NCBI RefSeq assembly: GCF_011602365.1
Contig: NZ_JAAONZ010000022.1
Location: 1 to 64,000, forward strand
Length of the DNA stretch: 64,000 bases
Source: Pseudomaricurvus hydrocarbonicus
GTDB taxonomy: Bacteria > Pseudomonadota > Gammaproteobacteria > Pseudomonadales > Cellvibrionaceae
Reading direction: 5' to 3'
Of this stretch, positions 54,625 to 63,225 are shown one piece after another. Each line of letters opens with the position of its first letter. Position 1 is the stretch's first letter. The notes below the pieces were generated by a model. The model saw only the letters and a list, made by a program, of their open reading frames with translations, searched no databases and was not told where the DNA came from. A program made the translations under genes and the position numbers.

Positions 54625-57381
54625 ATGTCTAAAGCCCCCCTGGTCCTGGTGGATGGATCTTCGTACCTGTACCGCGCCTTTCACGCCCTGCCTCCACTCA
54701 CCAACTCCAAAGGTCAGCCGACCGGTGCGGTCAAAGGTGTCATCAGTATGTTGCGGCGTATGGATAAAGATTATCCCGGGTCGGTGGTCGCAGTGATTTT
54801 TGATGCCAAAGGCAAAACCTTTCGCGACGACATCTATTCGGAGTACAAGGCGCACCGCCCGCCGATGCCCGATGATTTGCGCTGCCAGATCGAGCCGATT
54901 CACAACATCATCAAAGCCATGGGCTTGCCGCTGCTGATCATAGACGGGGTGGAGGCGGATGATGTCATTGGCACCCTGGCGCGCCAGGCGACGGAGCAGG
55001 GGGTCGATGTGGTGGTCTCCACCGGCGACAAAGACATGGCGCAGCTGGTGACAGAGCACGTGACGCTGGTGAACACCATGACCAATACCACAATGGATCG
55101 CGAAGGGGTGAAAGAAAAGTTCGGTATCCCGGCCGAGCTGATCATTGATTATCTGGCACTGATGGGGGACAAGGTCGATAACATCCCCGGTGTGCCGGGG
55201 GTGGGTGAAAAAACAGCGCTGGCCCTGTTGCAAAACATGGGGGGGCTGGATGCCATTTACGGCGATCTGGAGGCGGTGCGTGAATTGGGGTTTCGCGGCG
55301 CCAAGAAAATGCCGGAAAAGCTGCTGGAAAACAAGGAATCTGCGTACCTGTCCTACGAACTGGCCACCATCAAGGTGGATGTACCGCTGGACTGTGGCCC
55401 CAAAGACCTGCTCATGGACGAAGCCGACCAGACCGCCTTGCTGGCGCTGTACGAGGACATGGAGTTTAAAACCTGGGTCAAAGAAATCGGTCAGCCAGTG
55501 GCCGGCGATGATGCCGGTGTGAGTCCGGCGAACGGCGGGGAGGCTGCCCCCGCTGCCCCGGCGACCGTAACGGAGACCGAATACGAGACCGTGTTGAGCG
55601 AAGCTGACTTCCTGCGCTGGCTGGAGGCGTTGCGGCAGGCTGAGGTGTTTGCGTTTGATACAGAAACCACCAGCCTCAATTACATGGAAGCCCGGGTGGT
55701 GGGGGTGTCCTTTGCCGTCGAACCGGGCAAGGCGGCCTATGTGCCTTTTGGCCACGACTACCTGGATGCCCCAGAGCAGCTGTCGGAAACCTGGGTGTGG
55801 CAACACTTGAAGCCTTTGCTGGAAGACCCGGACCAGAAGAAAGTTGGTCAAAACCTCAAATACGACATGAGTGTGCTGGCAAACCATGGCATCAACCTGC
55901 GCGGTATCGCCTTTGACACCATGCTGGAATCCTATGTGCTGGACTCCGCGGGCAGCCGTCACGACATGGACACCCTGGCGGAGCGGCACCTGGATGTGCA
56001 AACCATTCATTTCGAAGACATCGCTGGCAAGGGGGCCAAGCAGCTCACCTTCAACCAGATCGCGCTCGAACAGGCGGGACCTTACGCCGCTGAAGATGCG
56101 GACATCACCCTCAGGTTACATCAGACCTTGTGGCCCCAGTTGCTGGCGACCGAGACTCTGGCCCGCGTGTTTAATGAGATTGAGCGGCCCCTGGTGTCCG
56201 TCCTCTCCCGTATTGAGCGCAATGGGGCGATGATCGACTCGCAGCTGTTGGGCCAGCAGAGTGTCGAAATCGCCGAGCGACTCGACGCGCTGGAGAAGCA
56301 GGCCTTCGACCTGGCAGGGGAAGAATTTAATCTCGGCTCCACGCAGCAGCTCGGCCGTATCCTGTTTGAAAAGCTGGAACTGCCGGTGATTAAGAAAACG
56401 CCGAAGGGCGCCCCTTCCACGGCCGAAGAAGTGCTACAGGAGCTGGCGTTGGATTACCCGCTGCCCAAACTGTTGATTGAATACCGCGGTCTGGCCAAAC
56501 TCAAGTCCACCTACACCGATAAGCTGCCGAAGATGGCCAACCCGCTCACGGGTCGGGTTCACACCTCGTATCATCAGGCCGTTACCGCCACCGGCCGACT
56601 GTCGTCCTCGGACCCCAATCTGCAGAACATTCCCATTCGCACGGAAGAGGGGCGGCGCATCCGCAAAGCCTTTATTGCCCCGAAGGGCTATAAAATTGTG
56701 GCGGCGGATTATTCCCAAATTGAGTTGCGCATCATGGCGCACCTGTCCGGTGACGCGGGGCTGCAAAGCGCGTTCGCCCAGGGGCTGGATGTGCACCGGG
56801 CAACCGCGGCGGAAGTGTTCGGCGTGGGTGTTGAGCAGGTCACCAGTGAACAGCGTCGCAGTGCCAAAGCCATTAACTTTGGCCTGATTTATGGCATGTC
56901 CGCTTTTGGGCTGGCCAAACAGCTGCATGTGGGGCGCCACGAAGCGCAGCAATACATTGACCGGTACTTTGAACGCTACCCGGGCGTGCAGCGCTATATG
57001 GATGAAACCCGGGTTGAAGCGGCGGAAAAGGGTTACGTTGAGACCTTGAAAGGTCGCCGCTTGTATCTGCCCGAGATCAATTCACGCAATGGCATGCGCC
57101 GGCAGGCGGCAGAGCGGACCGCGATTAACGCACCCATGCAGGGCACCGCGGCAGACATTATCAAACTGGCCATGCTCGATGTGGATAGCTGGCTGGCCAG
57201 CTCGGAGGTGGATGCTCGCATGATCATGCAGGTCCACGATGAACTGGTGCTGGAAGTGGCAGAGGATCAGGTTGAGTCGGTCAGTGAGGGGTTGAAAGCA
57301 CGCATGGAATCGGCCATGAGTCTGGATGTGCCGCTGTTGGTTGAAGCCGGTGTGGGCGATAATTGGGACGAAGCGCATTAA
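54625..57381 (+). CDS. polA: DNA polymerase I
   Basis: This 918-residue enzyme fills gaps and removes RNA primers. The 5' nuclease domain (residues 1-290) opens with [20 protein letters not shown] and has [11 protein letters not shown]; the 3'-5' exonuclease domain begins [14 protein letters not shown] with intact DxE; the polymerase domain has [34 protein letters not shown] and [10 protein letters not shown]. The open frame begins four codons earlier, but GGA sits eight bases before the ATG at 54625. All catalytic residues appear intact. Confidence 0.97.
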   Translation: MSKAPLVLVDGSSYLYRAFHALPPLTNSKGQPTGAVKGVISMLRRMDKDYPGSVVAVIFDAKGKTFRDDIYSEYKAHRPPMPDDLRCQIEPIHNIIKAMGLPLLIIDGVEADDVIGTLARQATEQGVDVVVSTGDKDMAQLVTEHVTLVNTMTNTTMDREGVKEKFGIPAELIIDYLALMGDKVDNIPGVPGVGEKTALALLQNMGGLDAIYGDLEAVRELGFRGAKKMPEKLLENKESAYLSYELATIKVDVPLDCGPKDLLMDEADQTALLALYEDMEFKTWVKEIGQPVAGDDAGVSPANGGEAAPAAPATVTETEYETVLSEADFLRWLEALRQAEVFAFDTETTSLNYMEARVVGVSFAVEPGKAAYVPFGHDYLDAPEQLSETWVWQHLKPLLEDPDQKKVGQNLKYDMSVLANHGINLRGIAFDTMLESYVLDSAGSRHDMDTLAERHLDVQTIHFEDIAGKGAKQLTFNQIALEQAGPYAAEDADITLRLHQTLWPQLLATETLARVFNEIERPLVSVLSRIERNGAMIDSQLLGQQSVEIAERLDALEKQAFDLAGEEFNLGSTQQLGRILFEKLELPVIKKTPKGAPSTAEEVLQELALDYPLPKLLIEYRGLAKLKSTYTDKLPKMANPLTGRVHTSYHQAVTATGRLSSSDPNLQNIPIRTEEGRRIRKAFIAPKGYKIVAADYSQIELRIMAHLSGDAGLQSAFAQGLDVHRATAAEVFGVGVEQVTSEQRRSAKAINFGLIYGMSAFGLAKQLHVGRHEAQQYIDRYFERYPGVQRYMDETRVEAAEKGYVETLKGRRLYLPEINSRNGMRRQAAERTAINAPMQGTAADIIKLAMLDVDSWLASSEVDARMIMQVHDELVLEVAEDQVESVSEGLKARMESAMSLDVPLLVEAGVGDNWDEAH

Positions 57382-57465
57382 TTGAGAGGCCTGAATTAAG
57401 AGACCTGAACTAAGAGACCGGCCTCGGGACGTCACGATCAAAACGGCGACAACTTTCCTTAGCCG
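57382..57465. other. Short spacer after polA
   Basis: Repeated AAGAGACC words (about 57398-57420) follow the polA stop. No gene or clear polA terminator is visible before the first sRNA promoter. Confidence 0.4.
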
Positions 57466-57493
57466 GGAACTTTGAGGACACCGGCCAGTCTCA
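57466..57493 (+). promoter_or_regulatory. Sigma-E/AlgU promoter of sRNA copy 1
   Basis: GGAACTT (57466-57472), 16 bp, TCTCA (57489-57493). This fits the RpoE/AlgU consensus with ideal spacing and is repeated exactly in the two later copies. Confidence 0.85.
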
Positions 57494-57499
57494 ATTAGC

Positions 57500-57601
57500 G
57501 AGATATTTCATGGTATCTTGCTCTCCTCTTAAGACTGGCGACTGGCCAGCTGCTTTAAACTTTCAAAGCGCCTCGGTAATGAATGACCGGGGCTTTTTTT
57601 T
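57500..57601 (+). ncRNA. Small RNA copy 1 of a three-copy tandem family (Spot 42/ErsA locus)
   Basis: Predicted RNA of about 102 nt. Nucleotides 1-20 form a hairpin, GAGAUA paired with UAUCUU around the loop UUUCAUGG. Next is single-stranded GCUCUCCUC (nt 21-29), complementary to Shine-Dalgarno sequences. A second hairpin uses UUAAG/CUUUAA and CUGG/CCAG. The terminator is GCCUCGG/CCGGGGC followed by U8. Position right after polA matches Spot 42 in enterics and the AlgU-dependent ErsA in Pseudomonas; the sigma-E promoter favours ErsA. Start is inferred from promoter spacing. Confidence 0.82.
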
Positions 57602-57729
57602 GTCCGCGGTGTGAACTGGGGTGAGAGTTGGGGTGTGAGCAGGAGTGTGAGCAGGGGGAGCGCCGCAATGAGGCGTGGTGCGGCTTGACAGCAATACGGA
57701 ATTTTTTTTAAAAAAAATGAACACGCAGT
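57602..57729. other. Spacer between sRNA copies 1 and 2
   Basis: GTGTGAGCAGG occurs twice (57633-57643, 57645-57655). TTGACA at 57685-57690 and a T8A8 tract at 57702-57717 lie just upstream of the second sRNA promoter; the A/T tract may be an UP-element. The sequence is not shared with the other spacer. Confidence 0.5.
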
Positions 57730-57757
57730 GGAACTTTTGGGGCGGAGCTCAGTCTCA
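57730..57757 (+). promoter_or_regulatory. Sigma-E/AlgU promoter of sRNA copy 2
   Basis: GGAACTT (57730-57736), 16 bp, TCTCA (57753-57757), preceded by a T8A8 tract. Same elements and spacing as copy 1. Confidence 0.87.
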
Positions 57758-57763
57758 GTTATC

Positions 57764-57862
57764 AAGATATTTCATGGTGTCTTGCTCTCCTCTTAAGACT
57801 GGTTATATGGCCAGCAGCTTTAAATTTTAAAAGCGCCTCGGCAACGTCCGGGGCTTTTTTTT
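57764..57862 (+). ncRNA. Small RNA copy 2 of the tandem family
   Basis: Predicted RNA of about 99 nt. The 5' hairpin is AAGAUA/UGUCUU around UUUCAUGG, with A-U replacing the G-U of copy 1 at the base and U-G replacing U-A at the fifth pair, so the fold is kept while sequence changes. GCUCUCCUC follows, then the CUGG/CCAG hairpin and the terminator GCCUCGG-CAACGU-CCGGGGC with U8. Identical to copy 1 through most of the first 40 nt; the second-hairpin loop differs. Confidence 0.85.
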
Positions 57863-58036
57863 GTCTGTCGGTTGAGTCTTTGCTGTCTTTTGGTCACGGT
57901 CGCGTTTTGTGAACAGCGGTTGGCGGTTACTGGGACATTTAAGGGGCAGGTGAAGTGGAGGTGAGCAGGACGAAACACCGTCGCGGCTCCGACATTGCTG
58001 GCTTGCCTGATTTTTTGAGAAAAACTCAATTTTTTC
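57863..58036. other. Spacer between sRNA copies 2 and 3
   Basis: No gene or conserved motif except an A/T-rich segment with TTGAG-AAAAA-CTCAA and T-tracts (about 58010-58036) directly upstream of the third promoter, possibly an UP-element. Confidence 0.45.
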
Positions 58037-58064
58037 GGAACTTTCCTGTCTGGCGCCAGTCTCA
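58037..58064 (+). promoter_or_regulatory. Sigma-E/AlgU promoter of sRNA copy 3
   Basis: GGAACTT (58037-58043), 16 bp, TCTCA (58060-58064), with A/T-rich DNA just upstream. Third exact repeat of the arrangement. Confidence 0.87.
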
Positions 58065-58070
58065 GTTAAC

Positions 58071-58170
58071 AAGATATTTCATGGTGTCTTACTCTCCTCC
58101 TTAAGACTGGCCGGATGGCCAGCAGCTTTAGACATTACAAAGCGCCCCGACAGTGTCGGGGCTTTTTTTT
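58071..58170 (+). ncRNA. Small RNA copy 3 of the tandem family
   Basis: Predicted RNA of about 100 nt. The 5' hairpin equals that of copy 2; the single-stranded element is ACUCUCCUCC, with one extra C. The CUGG/CCAG hairpin has a new loop (CCGGAUGG). The terminator stem is GCCCCGA/UCGGGGC with U8, where both the fourth and seventh pairs differ from copies 1 and 2 but remain paired. The differing loop and anti-Shine-Dalgarno element could shift the target set. Confidence 0.85.
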
Positions 58171-58395
58171 ACCCTTTCGCTATCCATTTTTTTCACATTG
58201 GTGCCCGCCTTGTTTGGTGTGCGTGGCCGCACCACAGTCAGTACGTCCTGCTTCAGGTTCTGTAACCGCTAGCACAATATTTTCAAGACGGTGCGTTGTC
58301 GACGCATACATGTCGTCTATTATTGTTTTATCGCGAATTGTCGCGCCACGTTGAGCGTTTTTTGTGAGCCGTTACTGATCTTTACATCGAAAGCC
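58171..58395. other. Spacer upstream of candidate sRNA 4
   Basis: No supported gene. The sequence is A/T-richer than its surroundings, with no recognisable repeat of the upstream sRNA units. Confidence 0.4.
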
Positions 58396-58423
58396 GGAAC
58401 CTTCATGCGGATGGGAGTTCAAA
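58396..58423 (+). promoter_or_regulatory. Weak sigma-E-like promoter of candidate sRNA 4
   Basis: GGAACCT (58396-58402), 16 bp, TCAAA (58419-58423). Spacing equals that of the three sRNA promoters, but one -35 base and two or three -10 bases differ. Confidence 0.4.
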
Positions 58424-58429
58424 GTTATC

Positions 58430-58536
58430 AGGACGGCAACGCATGCACCTTTGCGTTGCAACCAAGCTGGCGACTTCCCCCAAGAGCGTCGGCTGTTTCA
58501 ACCCGACAGTTTCCCCAAGGCTGTCGGGTTTTTTTT
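58430..58536 (+). ncRNA. Candidate fourth small RNA, unrelated in sequence
   Basis: Predicted RNA of about 107 nt. CAACGCA (58437-58443) and TGCGTTG (58452-58458) form a perfect hairpin. A pyrimidine-rich single strand follows, with CUUCCCCCAAG. The end is a strong terminator, AACCCGACAG/CTGTCGGGTT with T8. The layout (5' hairpin, C-rich middle, terminator) is like the three upstream RNAs although the bases are not. The terminator is certain; the start and promoter are not. It could instead be a terminator for read-through from sRNA 3. Confidence 0.55.
58500..58536 (+). terminator. Strong intrinsic terminator
   Basis: Perfect 10 bp stem AACCCGACAG (58500-58509) / CTGTCGGGTT (58521-58530), 11-base loop, T8 tract ending at 58536. 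Confidence 0.93.
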
Positions 58537-58682
58537 GTCTGCAATCTTTATGATGGTCTGGCAGGGCTCGAACCGCATGGCGATGTTAGCAGCTACTGTC
58601 GATCAGAGTGTGGGTAACCGACACCAGCCGTTGCGGATGATATGCGTTGCGCCTGAGAAGCGCTGGGCTTTTCCGGAGCCAT

Positions 58683-58714
58683 AAAAAAAGCCGGCTCTGA
58701 TGTCAGAACCGGCT
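58683..58714 (-). terminator. Terminator of the TonB receptor gene
   Basis: On the minus strand AGCCGGTTCTGA pairs with TCAGAGCCGGCT, followed by T7. It lies about 50 bp past the receptor stop. Confidence 0.88.
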
Positions 58715-58765
58715 CAAGCACACCGTGAGGTGACTGAACGCGATGCTAGAAGTTCACTCCGTAAC

Positions 58766-61294
58766 TCAGAAGTTGAGGCGGCCGGTCAGACCCCAGGTCA
58801 TGGGGGCTTCCATATAGGCACTGAGAGACCCGGTTTGCAGCGGGGTATCAAAGCCGATGTTGATGACCTCCTCGTCCGTGAGGTTTTTGCCCCACAGTTC
58901 AATGGCCCAGGACTCATCCATCGCCGCCAGGGTGACGTTGGCGTTCCAGATCCAGTAGTCATCATTTTCCGTGAAGCTGTCATTATCCTGACCGGTGGTG
59001 TAATCCGAACGGTAGCGGTAGCTGGTGCCCAGTTTCAACATCAGGTCGCTGTTGAGCTCGTGCAGGTAGGTGACGCTGCCCGCATAGGTCACATCGGAGA
59101 CAAAGTTCGGCGTTTCGCCGGTCAGGTCCTGGGGTGGCACGACGCCTTCGGCACGGGCCTGAAGACCGGCAGCTTCCTGCTGGGCAATGGTGGTGGAACC
59201 GGTTTTAAAGTCCGCGTATTCGATGTCCTGCAGCACCAGGCCGCCACTGATGATCCAGTTCTCGGTGGGGTTCCAGCTGTAGTCGATTTCGAGACCCTGG
59301 CCTTCAATTTCACCGGCATTTTGCAAGGTGAAACCGACACCATCAAAGGAGTTGACCTGGAAGTCAGTGACCGTCTGGTAGAACACCGTCGCGTTCAGCT
59401 GCAGCGTGCGGTCAAACAGGAAGGATTTGACACCCACTTCGTACGACTCGGTGTCTTCCGGATCAAACTGGAGGGTGTCCAGGTTCGCGACCGGGTTACC
59501 GGGGGTTTGGCCGATGGTGCCGTTCAGGTTCAGGCCGCCGGCTTTGTAGCCCTGGGCGTAGCGCCCATAGACCGACAGGCTGTCGGACAGTTCGAAATTG
59601 AGGCTGGTGGCGACGGAGACGTCATCGTCATCGTAGTCGTCGCTGGTGGCTTGCACGGGGATGTGCACCTGCAAAGGTCGCAGCGAGTTGAACAGGCTTT
59701 GGCTGATCGCCAGCAGATCCACCTGAGAGAAGGGATCGTCACTGGCGACGACATAATCCGCCTCTTTTTCCTCTTCCGAGTAACGCACACCCAGGGTCCA
59801 GCTTAAGGCTTCGGTAATGTTCCAGGTGGCCTGGCCGAAGAACGCCAGGCTTTCCGAATTGTAGGAGACTTCCTCGTGGGTACCGGTGCCAGCGATGGCG
59901 GGGTTCACTTCCAGGCCGTCCGCGCCAAAGTTAACCAGGCCGGTGCCCAGCATCTGTCCAACCGCGTCCCCGAGGCCGACGAACTCAACCCCAAGCAGTC
60001 GGGCCAGGCCCACATTGGAAAGGTAGGCCGCGCCCTGTTCGCCCCAGGTGTAACGCCCTTCCGCGTCGATGTCCTGATCAAAGTAAAAGGCACCGGCGGT
60101 CCAGTCCAGCCGCTCACCGGTGTGGGACAGGCGCAATTCGAAGGAGTTTTCGGTGATGTCCTGTCCGCGCCCGCCCGACCAAATGTCGGCGGCGGTCATG
60201 TCAATGTCGCCAAAGGGCTGGGTTTCAAAAAAGCGGTGGGCGGCAATCGCCGTCAGGCTCAGGGATTCGGTCAGGTCGGTGTTGAACTCCGCCGAGAAGC
60301 CGCCGTCGATAAAGCTGTCATCGCCAGGGCTGGAGTCATTGCGGTCGGTTTTGTAGTCACCGATGTCCGGGTAGCCACCGGCAAAGTTCAACTCAGGAGA
60401 GACGTATTCGCCGGGGGTGAAGGCTTGCACCGGGGCGCCAATGTTAAGGTTCTCGCCGAACGGTGAGGGATTCGCGATCAAGCCGAGAGTGGCCGGGCCA
60501 TAGAACACCGGCACCGGAGCACAGCAGACTTCATCGGTCTCGGTGTAATCGGCCATCACGCGCAGCGAGGTGCCGTCGCTGATGTCCCAGAGAATCTGAC
60601 CGCGTACCGTGGAGCGATTCTTGTCGTTGTAGTCTTCACCGGTGACGGCGTTTTCGACGTAGCCGTCGCGCTCCTGCCAGGTGGCGGATAAACGGTAGGC
60701 GAGGGTGTCTGCAATCAGGGGGCCGGTGACCCCGGCTTTAATCTGCTTGTAGCCATAGTCGCCACCGCTGAGGGAAACATGGCCATTGGCTTCATAAGAG
60801 GGCTTTTTGGAGCGAACACTGATCACCCCGGCCGACGTGTTGCGGCCAAACAGCGTACCCTGGGGGCCACGCAGCACCTCGACAGCTTCGATGTCGACAA
60901 AATCACTCAACGCGGACCCCGGACGGCCGCGGTAGACACCGTCGATGAAAACCCCCACGGATTGTTCCAGGCCGGAGTTTTGGCCGGCCGTGCCAATGCC
61001 ACGAATGGTCATGATCGATTGGGTGGCGCCGGAGGAACTGTTGAAGACCAGGCTGGGGGCAACCTGTTGCAAATCACTCAGGTCTCTAACCTGAGCTTGC
61101 TCCAGGGCGTCGCCGCCATAGGAGGCGACCGAGACGGGGACTTCCAGAATTGACTGGGCACGCTTCTGGGCGTAAACCGTCACTTCTTCAATTTCGCGGT
61201 TGTTTTGGGTGGTGTCCTGAGCCATGCCACTGATGGCGTGGGTGGCGGCAATGAAACTAATGGCGAGTGCCAGCTTAGTAGGCTGAAAGTACAT
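58766..61294 (-). CDS. TonB-dependent outer-membrane receptor
   Basis: This 842-residue receptor imports a scarce ligand, often a siderophore or sugar, through the outer membrane using TonB. A signal peptide is followed by the TonB box EEVTVYAQ, the plug domain with LRGPQGTLFGRNTSAGVI, and a 22-strand barrel that ends in Phe (WGLTGRLNF). The substrate is not evident; no Fur box or transport partner was seen. The open frame extends 48 codons upstream, but AGAGGAAG precedes the ATG at 61294. It is inserted between the sRNA cluster and engB, which are close neighbours of polA in many relatives. Confidence 0.9.
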   Translation of the reverse strand: MYFQPTKLALAISFIAATHAISGMAQDTTQNNREIEEVTVYAQKRAQSILEVPVSVASYGGDALEQAQVRDLSDLQQVAPSLVFNSSSGATQSIMTIRGIGTAGQNSGLEQSVGVFIDGVYRGRPGSALSDFVDIEAVEVLRGPQGTLFGRNTSAGVISVRSKKPSYEANGHVSLSGGDYGYKQIKAGVTGPLIADTLAYRLSATWQERDGYVENAVTGEDYNDKNRSTVRGQILWDISDGTSLRVMADYTETDEVCCAPVPVFYGPATLGLIANPSPFGENLNIGAPVQAFTPGEYVSPELNFAGGYPDIGDYKTDRNDSSPGDDSFIDGGFSAEFNTDLTESLSLTAIAAHRFFETQPFGDIDMTAADIWSGGRGQDITENSFELRLSHTGERLDWTAGAFYFDQDIDAEGRYTWGEQGAAYLSNVGLARLLGVEFVGLGDAVGQMLGTGLVNFGADGLEVNPAIAGTGTHEEVSYNSESLAFFGQATWNITEALSWTLGVRYSEEEKEADYVVASDDPFSQVDLLAISQSLFNSLRPLQVHIPVQATSDDYDDDDVSVATSLNFELSDSLSVYGRYAQGYKAGGLNLNGTIGQTPGNPVANLDTLQFDPEDTESYEVGVKSFLFDRTLQLNATVFYQTVTDFQVNSFDGVGFTLQNAGEIEGQGLEIDYSWNPTENWIISGGLVLQDIEYADFKTGSTTIAQQEAAGLQARAEGVVPPQDLTGETPNFVSDVTYAGSVTYLHELNSDLMLKLGTSYRYRSDYTTGQDNDSFTENDDYWIWNANVTLAAMDESWAIELWGKNLTDEEVINIGFDTPLQTGSLSAYMEAPMTWGLTGRLNF

Positions 61295-61694
61295 ACCAAC
61301 TTCCTCTCTTGGTGCGATGCCGATCCCGTGATGACTGTCGGCAGATCGCTTGTGTTTATTGTTATATAGGTAGTCGTGAACGTTTTGCTTGCAGGCTCTG
61401 CTGCCCCGAGAGGCGGAGAGCCGAAAGCATTTGATCACGTGCCTTAAAATTAGTAGATATGGAGGTTGAAGCGCAAGCGGCTGAATAAAAGCGGGAAGCG
61501 GTTGGGCCGGGGAAGGCCGACGAATTATTTGGGTATACCTTTATTTTTGGTTATTTTTTGATCGAATTCGGGCGTTTGAGGGGAATATTCATTAAACTTG
61601 AGTGATATCGACACACTGGGTATAAGTTTAATGAATGTTCTAATATTGATATAAAGCATTATATCAATTTGGAATATAGGGCGTTTGGGGGGCT
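61295..61694. other. Gap between TonB receptor and engB with two AT-rich inverted repeats
   Basis: No gene. ATTCATTAAACTT (61587-61599) and AAGTTTAATGAAT (61624-61636) are perfect 13 bp arms. Just right of them, ATTGATATAA (61645-61654) and TTATATCAAT (61659-61668) are a perfect 10 bp hairpin with loop AGCA. The region is AT-rich compared with its neighbours. Confidence 0.75.
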
Positions 61695-62378
61695 TTACGA
61701 GTCACTTTCCGACGTTGGCGCCGGAGGCTGTTCAGTTTCGCTGGTTTCATTCAGCGCAAGCCATAGATTCAGTTGCTTGACCAGTTGATCGATGCCGGTC
61801 TTTTTTAACGATGAAAAGAGCTGCACAGTGACCAGGTCGTCCACTTCGGCTTCTTTCAATTGTTTGCGCAACGCCAGCAGGGTGGCCTGAGCCGGGCCCT
61901 TTTTCAACTTGTCGGCTTTGGTGAGCAAAATGTGCACGGGCATTTCGGCACCAATGGCCCAATTGAGCATCGTGGTGTCGAACTCCTGCATGGGGTGGCG
62001 GGTGTCCATGAGTAAAATCATGCCTTTCAGGCATTGGCGTTCACGCAAATACTCGGAAAGATTGCGCTCCCACTCCTGCTTCATCTTCAGGGGCACTTTG
62101 GCGTAGCCATAACCCGGCAGATCGACTAGCCTTTGGGTTTCGGTCAGCTGAAAGAAGTTAATCAATTGCGTCCGCCCGGGTGTTTTACTGGTGCGCGCCA
62201 GCTTGTGGTTGCTGGTCAGGGCGTTGATGGCGCTGGACTTTCCGGCATTGGAGCGGCCGGCAAAGGCCACTTCTGCCCCGGTGTCGGGGGGGCATTGTCG
62301 AATTGACGGTGCACTTTGGGTAAACTCTGCGTTAGCGTAGTTTATACGGTTGATAATGCGATCGCTGGTAGAACTCAA
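61695..62378 (-). CDS. engB: Ribosome biogenesis GTPase YihA/EngB
   Basis: This 227-residue GTPase assists assembly of the large ribosomal subunit. G-motifs are [12 protein letters not shown] (G1), T in GRTQLINFF (G2), DLPGYG (G3), LTKADKL (G4) and LFSSLKKTG (G5). The C-terminal tail is acidic and Pro/Ser-rich. No ATG fits the start; TTG at 62378 follows AGGG at good spacing, and TTG at 62393 is an alternative. Confidence 0.94.
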   Translation of the reverse strand: MSSTSDRIINRINYANAEFTQSAPSIRQCPPDTGAEVAFAGRSNAGKSSAINALTSNHKLARTSKTPGRTQLINFFQLTETQRLVDLPGYGYAKVPLKMKQEWERNLSEYLRERQCLKGMILLMDTRHPMQEFDTTMLNWAIGAEMPVHILLTKADKLKKGPAQATLLALRKQLKEAEVDDLVTVQLFSSLKKTGIDQLVKQLNLWLALNETSETEQPPAPTSESDS

Positions 62379-62420
62379 GAGATAACCCTGCAAAAAGAGT
62401 GAGATTTCAGGCGGTTAGTA

Positions 62421-62426
62421 TATAAT
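62421..62426 (+). promoter_or_regulatory. -10 element for cytochrome c4
   Basis: A perfect TATAAT lies 113 bp before the cytochrome c4 ATG. No good -35 is visible at 16-18 bp, so it may need an activator. Confidence 0.35.
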
Positions 62427-62538
62427 GTCGCGGTTTTTGCTCGCCGGTGATGGCGGCAATTGTAGCTCGGACAGCCCCGCAGAGGGTAGTCGCGTTGCAA
62501 ACAATCGTTCAATGAATAAAAATTTGACGGATTAGCCA

Positions 62539-63186
62539 ATGAAAAACATCTTCAAACAGGCCATGATTGCTGTAAGTTTGATCGCCGCTGCTCAAGGTGC
62601 TCTGGCGGCAGGTGATGCGACCGCAGGCGAAAGCAAAGTAGCCGTATGCGCGGCGTGTCACGGTGCTGACGGGAACAGTCCAGCGCCAAACTTTCCCAAG
62701 CTGGCCGGCCTGGGTGAGAAGTACCTGCTCAAGCAGCTGAAAGACATTAAAGCCGGTAATCGCACGGTCACTGAAATGGTTGGATTATTGGACGCCATGT
62801 CAGATCAGGATCTTGCCGATATGGCCGCTTTCTTTGACAGCAAGCCTTTGCAGCTGGCGGGTGCGCAACCGTTAACCGTCAAAGTGAACTCGGGTATCGA
62901 GGTTGATGGTCTGGAGTTGGCTGAAAAAATCTTCCGTGCCGGTAAAGCGGACGTGGGCACTCCGGCCTGTACCGGTTGTCACTCCCCTCGGGCCCAGGGC
63001 AACGCACCGGCCGGCTATCCGCGTCTGAGCGGCCAGCACGCCCAGTACCTGGAGACGCAGCTGCGCAACTTCCGCGCCGGTGAGCGTACCAACGATGGTG
63101 ATCAAAGCACCATGCGCCAGGTGGCTCAACACCTGAGCGATGCTGAAATCAAAGCCTTGGCCAACTACATTTCTGGTCTGAACTAG
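62539..63186 (+). CDS. Diheme cytochrome c4
   Basis: This 215-residue periplasmic protein carries two heme c domains: CAACHG (about residue 37) and CTGCHS (about 148), each with a distal Met later in its half (MVGLLDAMSDQDL and STMRQVAQHL). A signal peptide (MKNIFKQAMIAVSLIAAAQGALA) precedes them. Cytochrome c4 feeds electrons to the terminal oxidase, so it is a likely donor to the oxidase encoded at 40.9-50.1 kb. It is followed by dsbA, as in Pseudomonas. Confidence 0.95.
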   Translation: MKNIFKQAMIAVSLIAAAQGALAAGDATAGESKVAVCAACHGADGNSPAPNFPKLAGLGEKYLLKQLKDIKAGNRTVTEMVGLLDAMSDQDLADMAAFFDSKPLQLAGAQPLTVKVNSGIEVDGLELAEKIFRAGKADVGTPACTGCHSPRAQGNAPAGYPRLSGQHAQYLETQLRNFRAGERTNDGDQSTMRQVAQHLSDAEIKALANYISGLN

Positions 63187-63198
63187 AACCGGGTTGGA

Positions 63199-63225
63199 GA
63201 AAAAGCGGCTTCGGCCGCTTTTTTT
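63199..63225 (+). terminator. Intrinsic terminator after cytochrome c4
   Basis: AAAAAGCGGC / GCCGCTTTTTTT with a UUCG tetraloop (63210-63213). One of the clearest terminators in the window. Confidence 0.95.

Noticed and set aside
54610-56010. 466-codon frame antisense to polA, and similar long antisense frames over the LysM gene, dinF and ctaC
   Set aside because: These are shadows caused by the codon bias of the real genes; no ribosome sites or family motifs.
57820-58072. Small minus-strand open frames across the sRNA genes
   Set aside because: They cross terminators and promoters of the RNA genes, vary between copies and have no ribosome sites.
58554-58630. Minus-strand sequence resembling a tRNA 3' end (TTCGAGC then CCTGCCAGACCA)
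   Set aside because: The T-stem does not pair, the acceptor stem pairs only partly and no D-arm is present. At best a decayed remnant.
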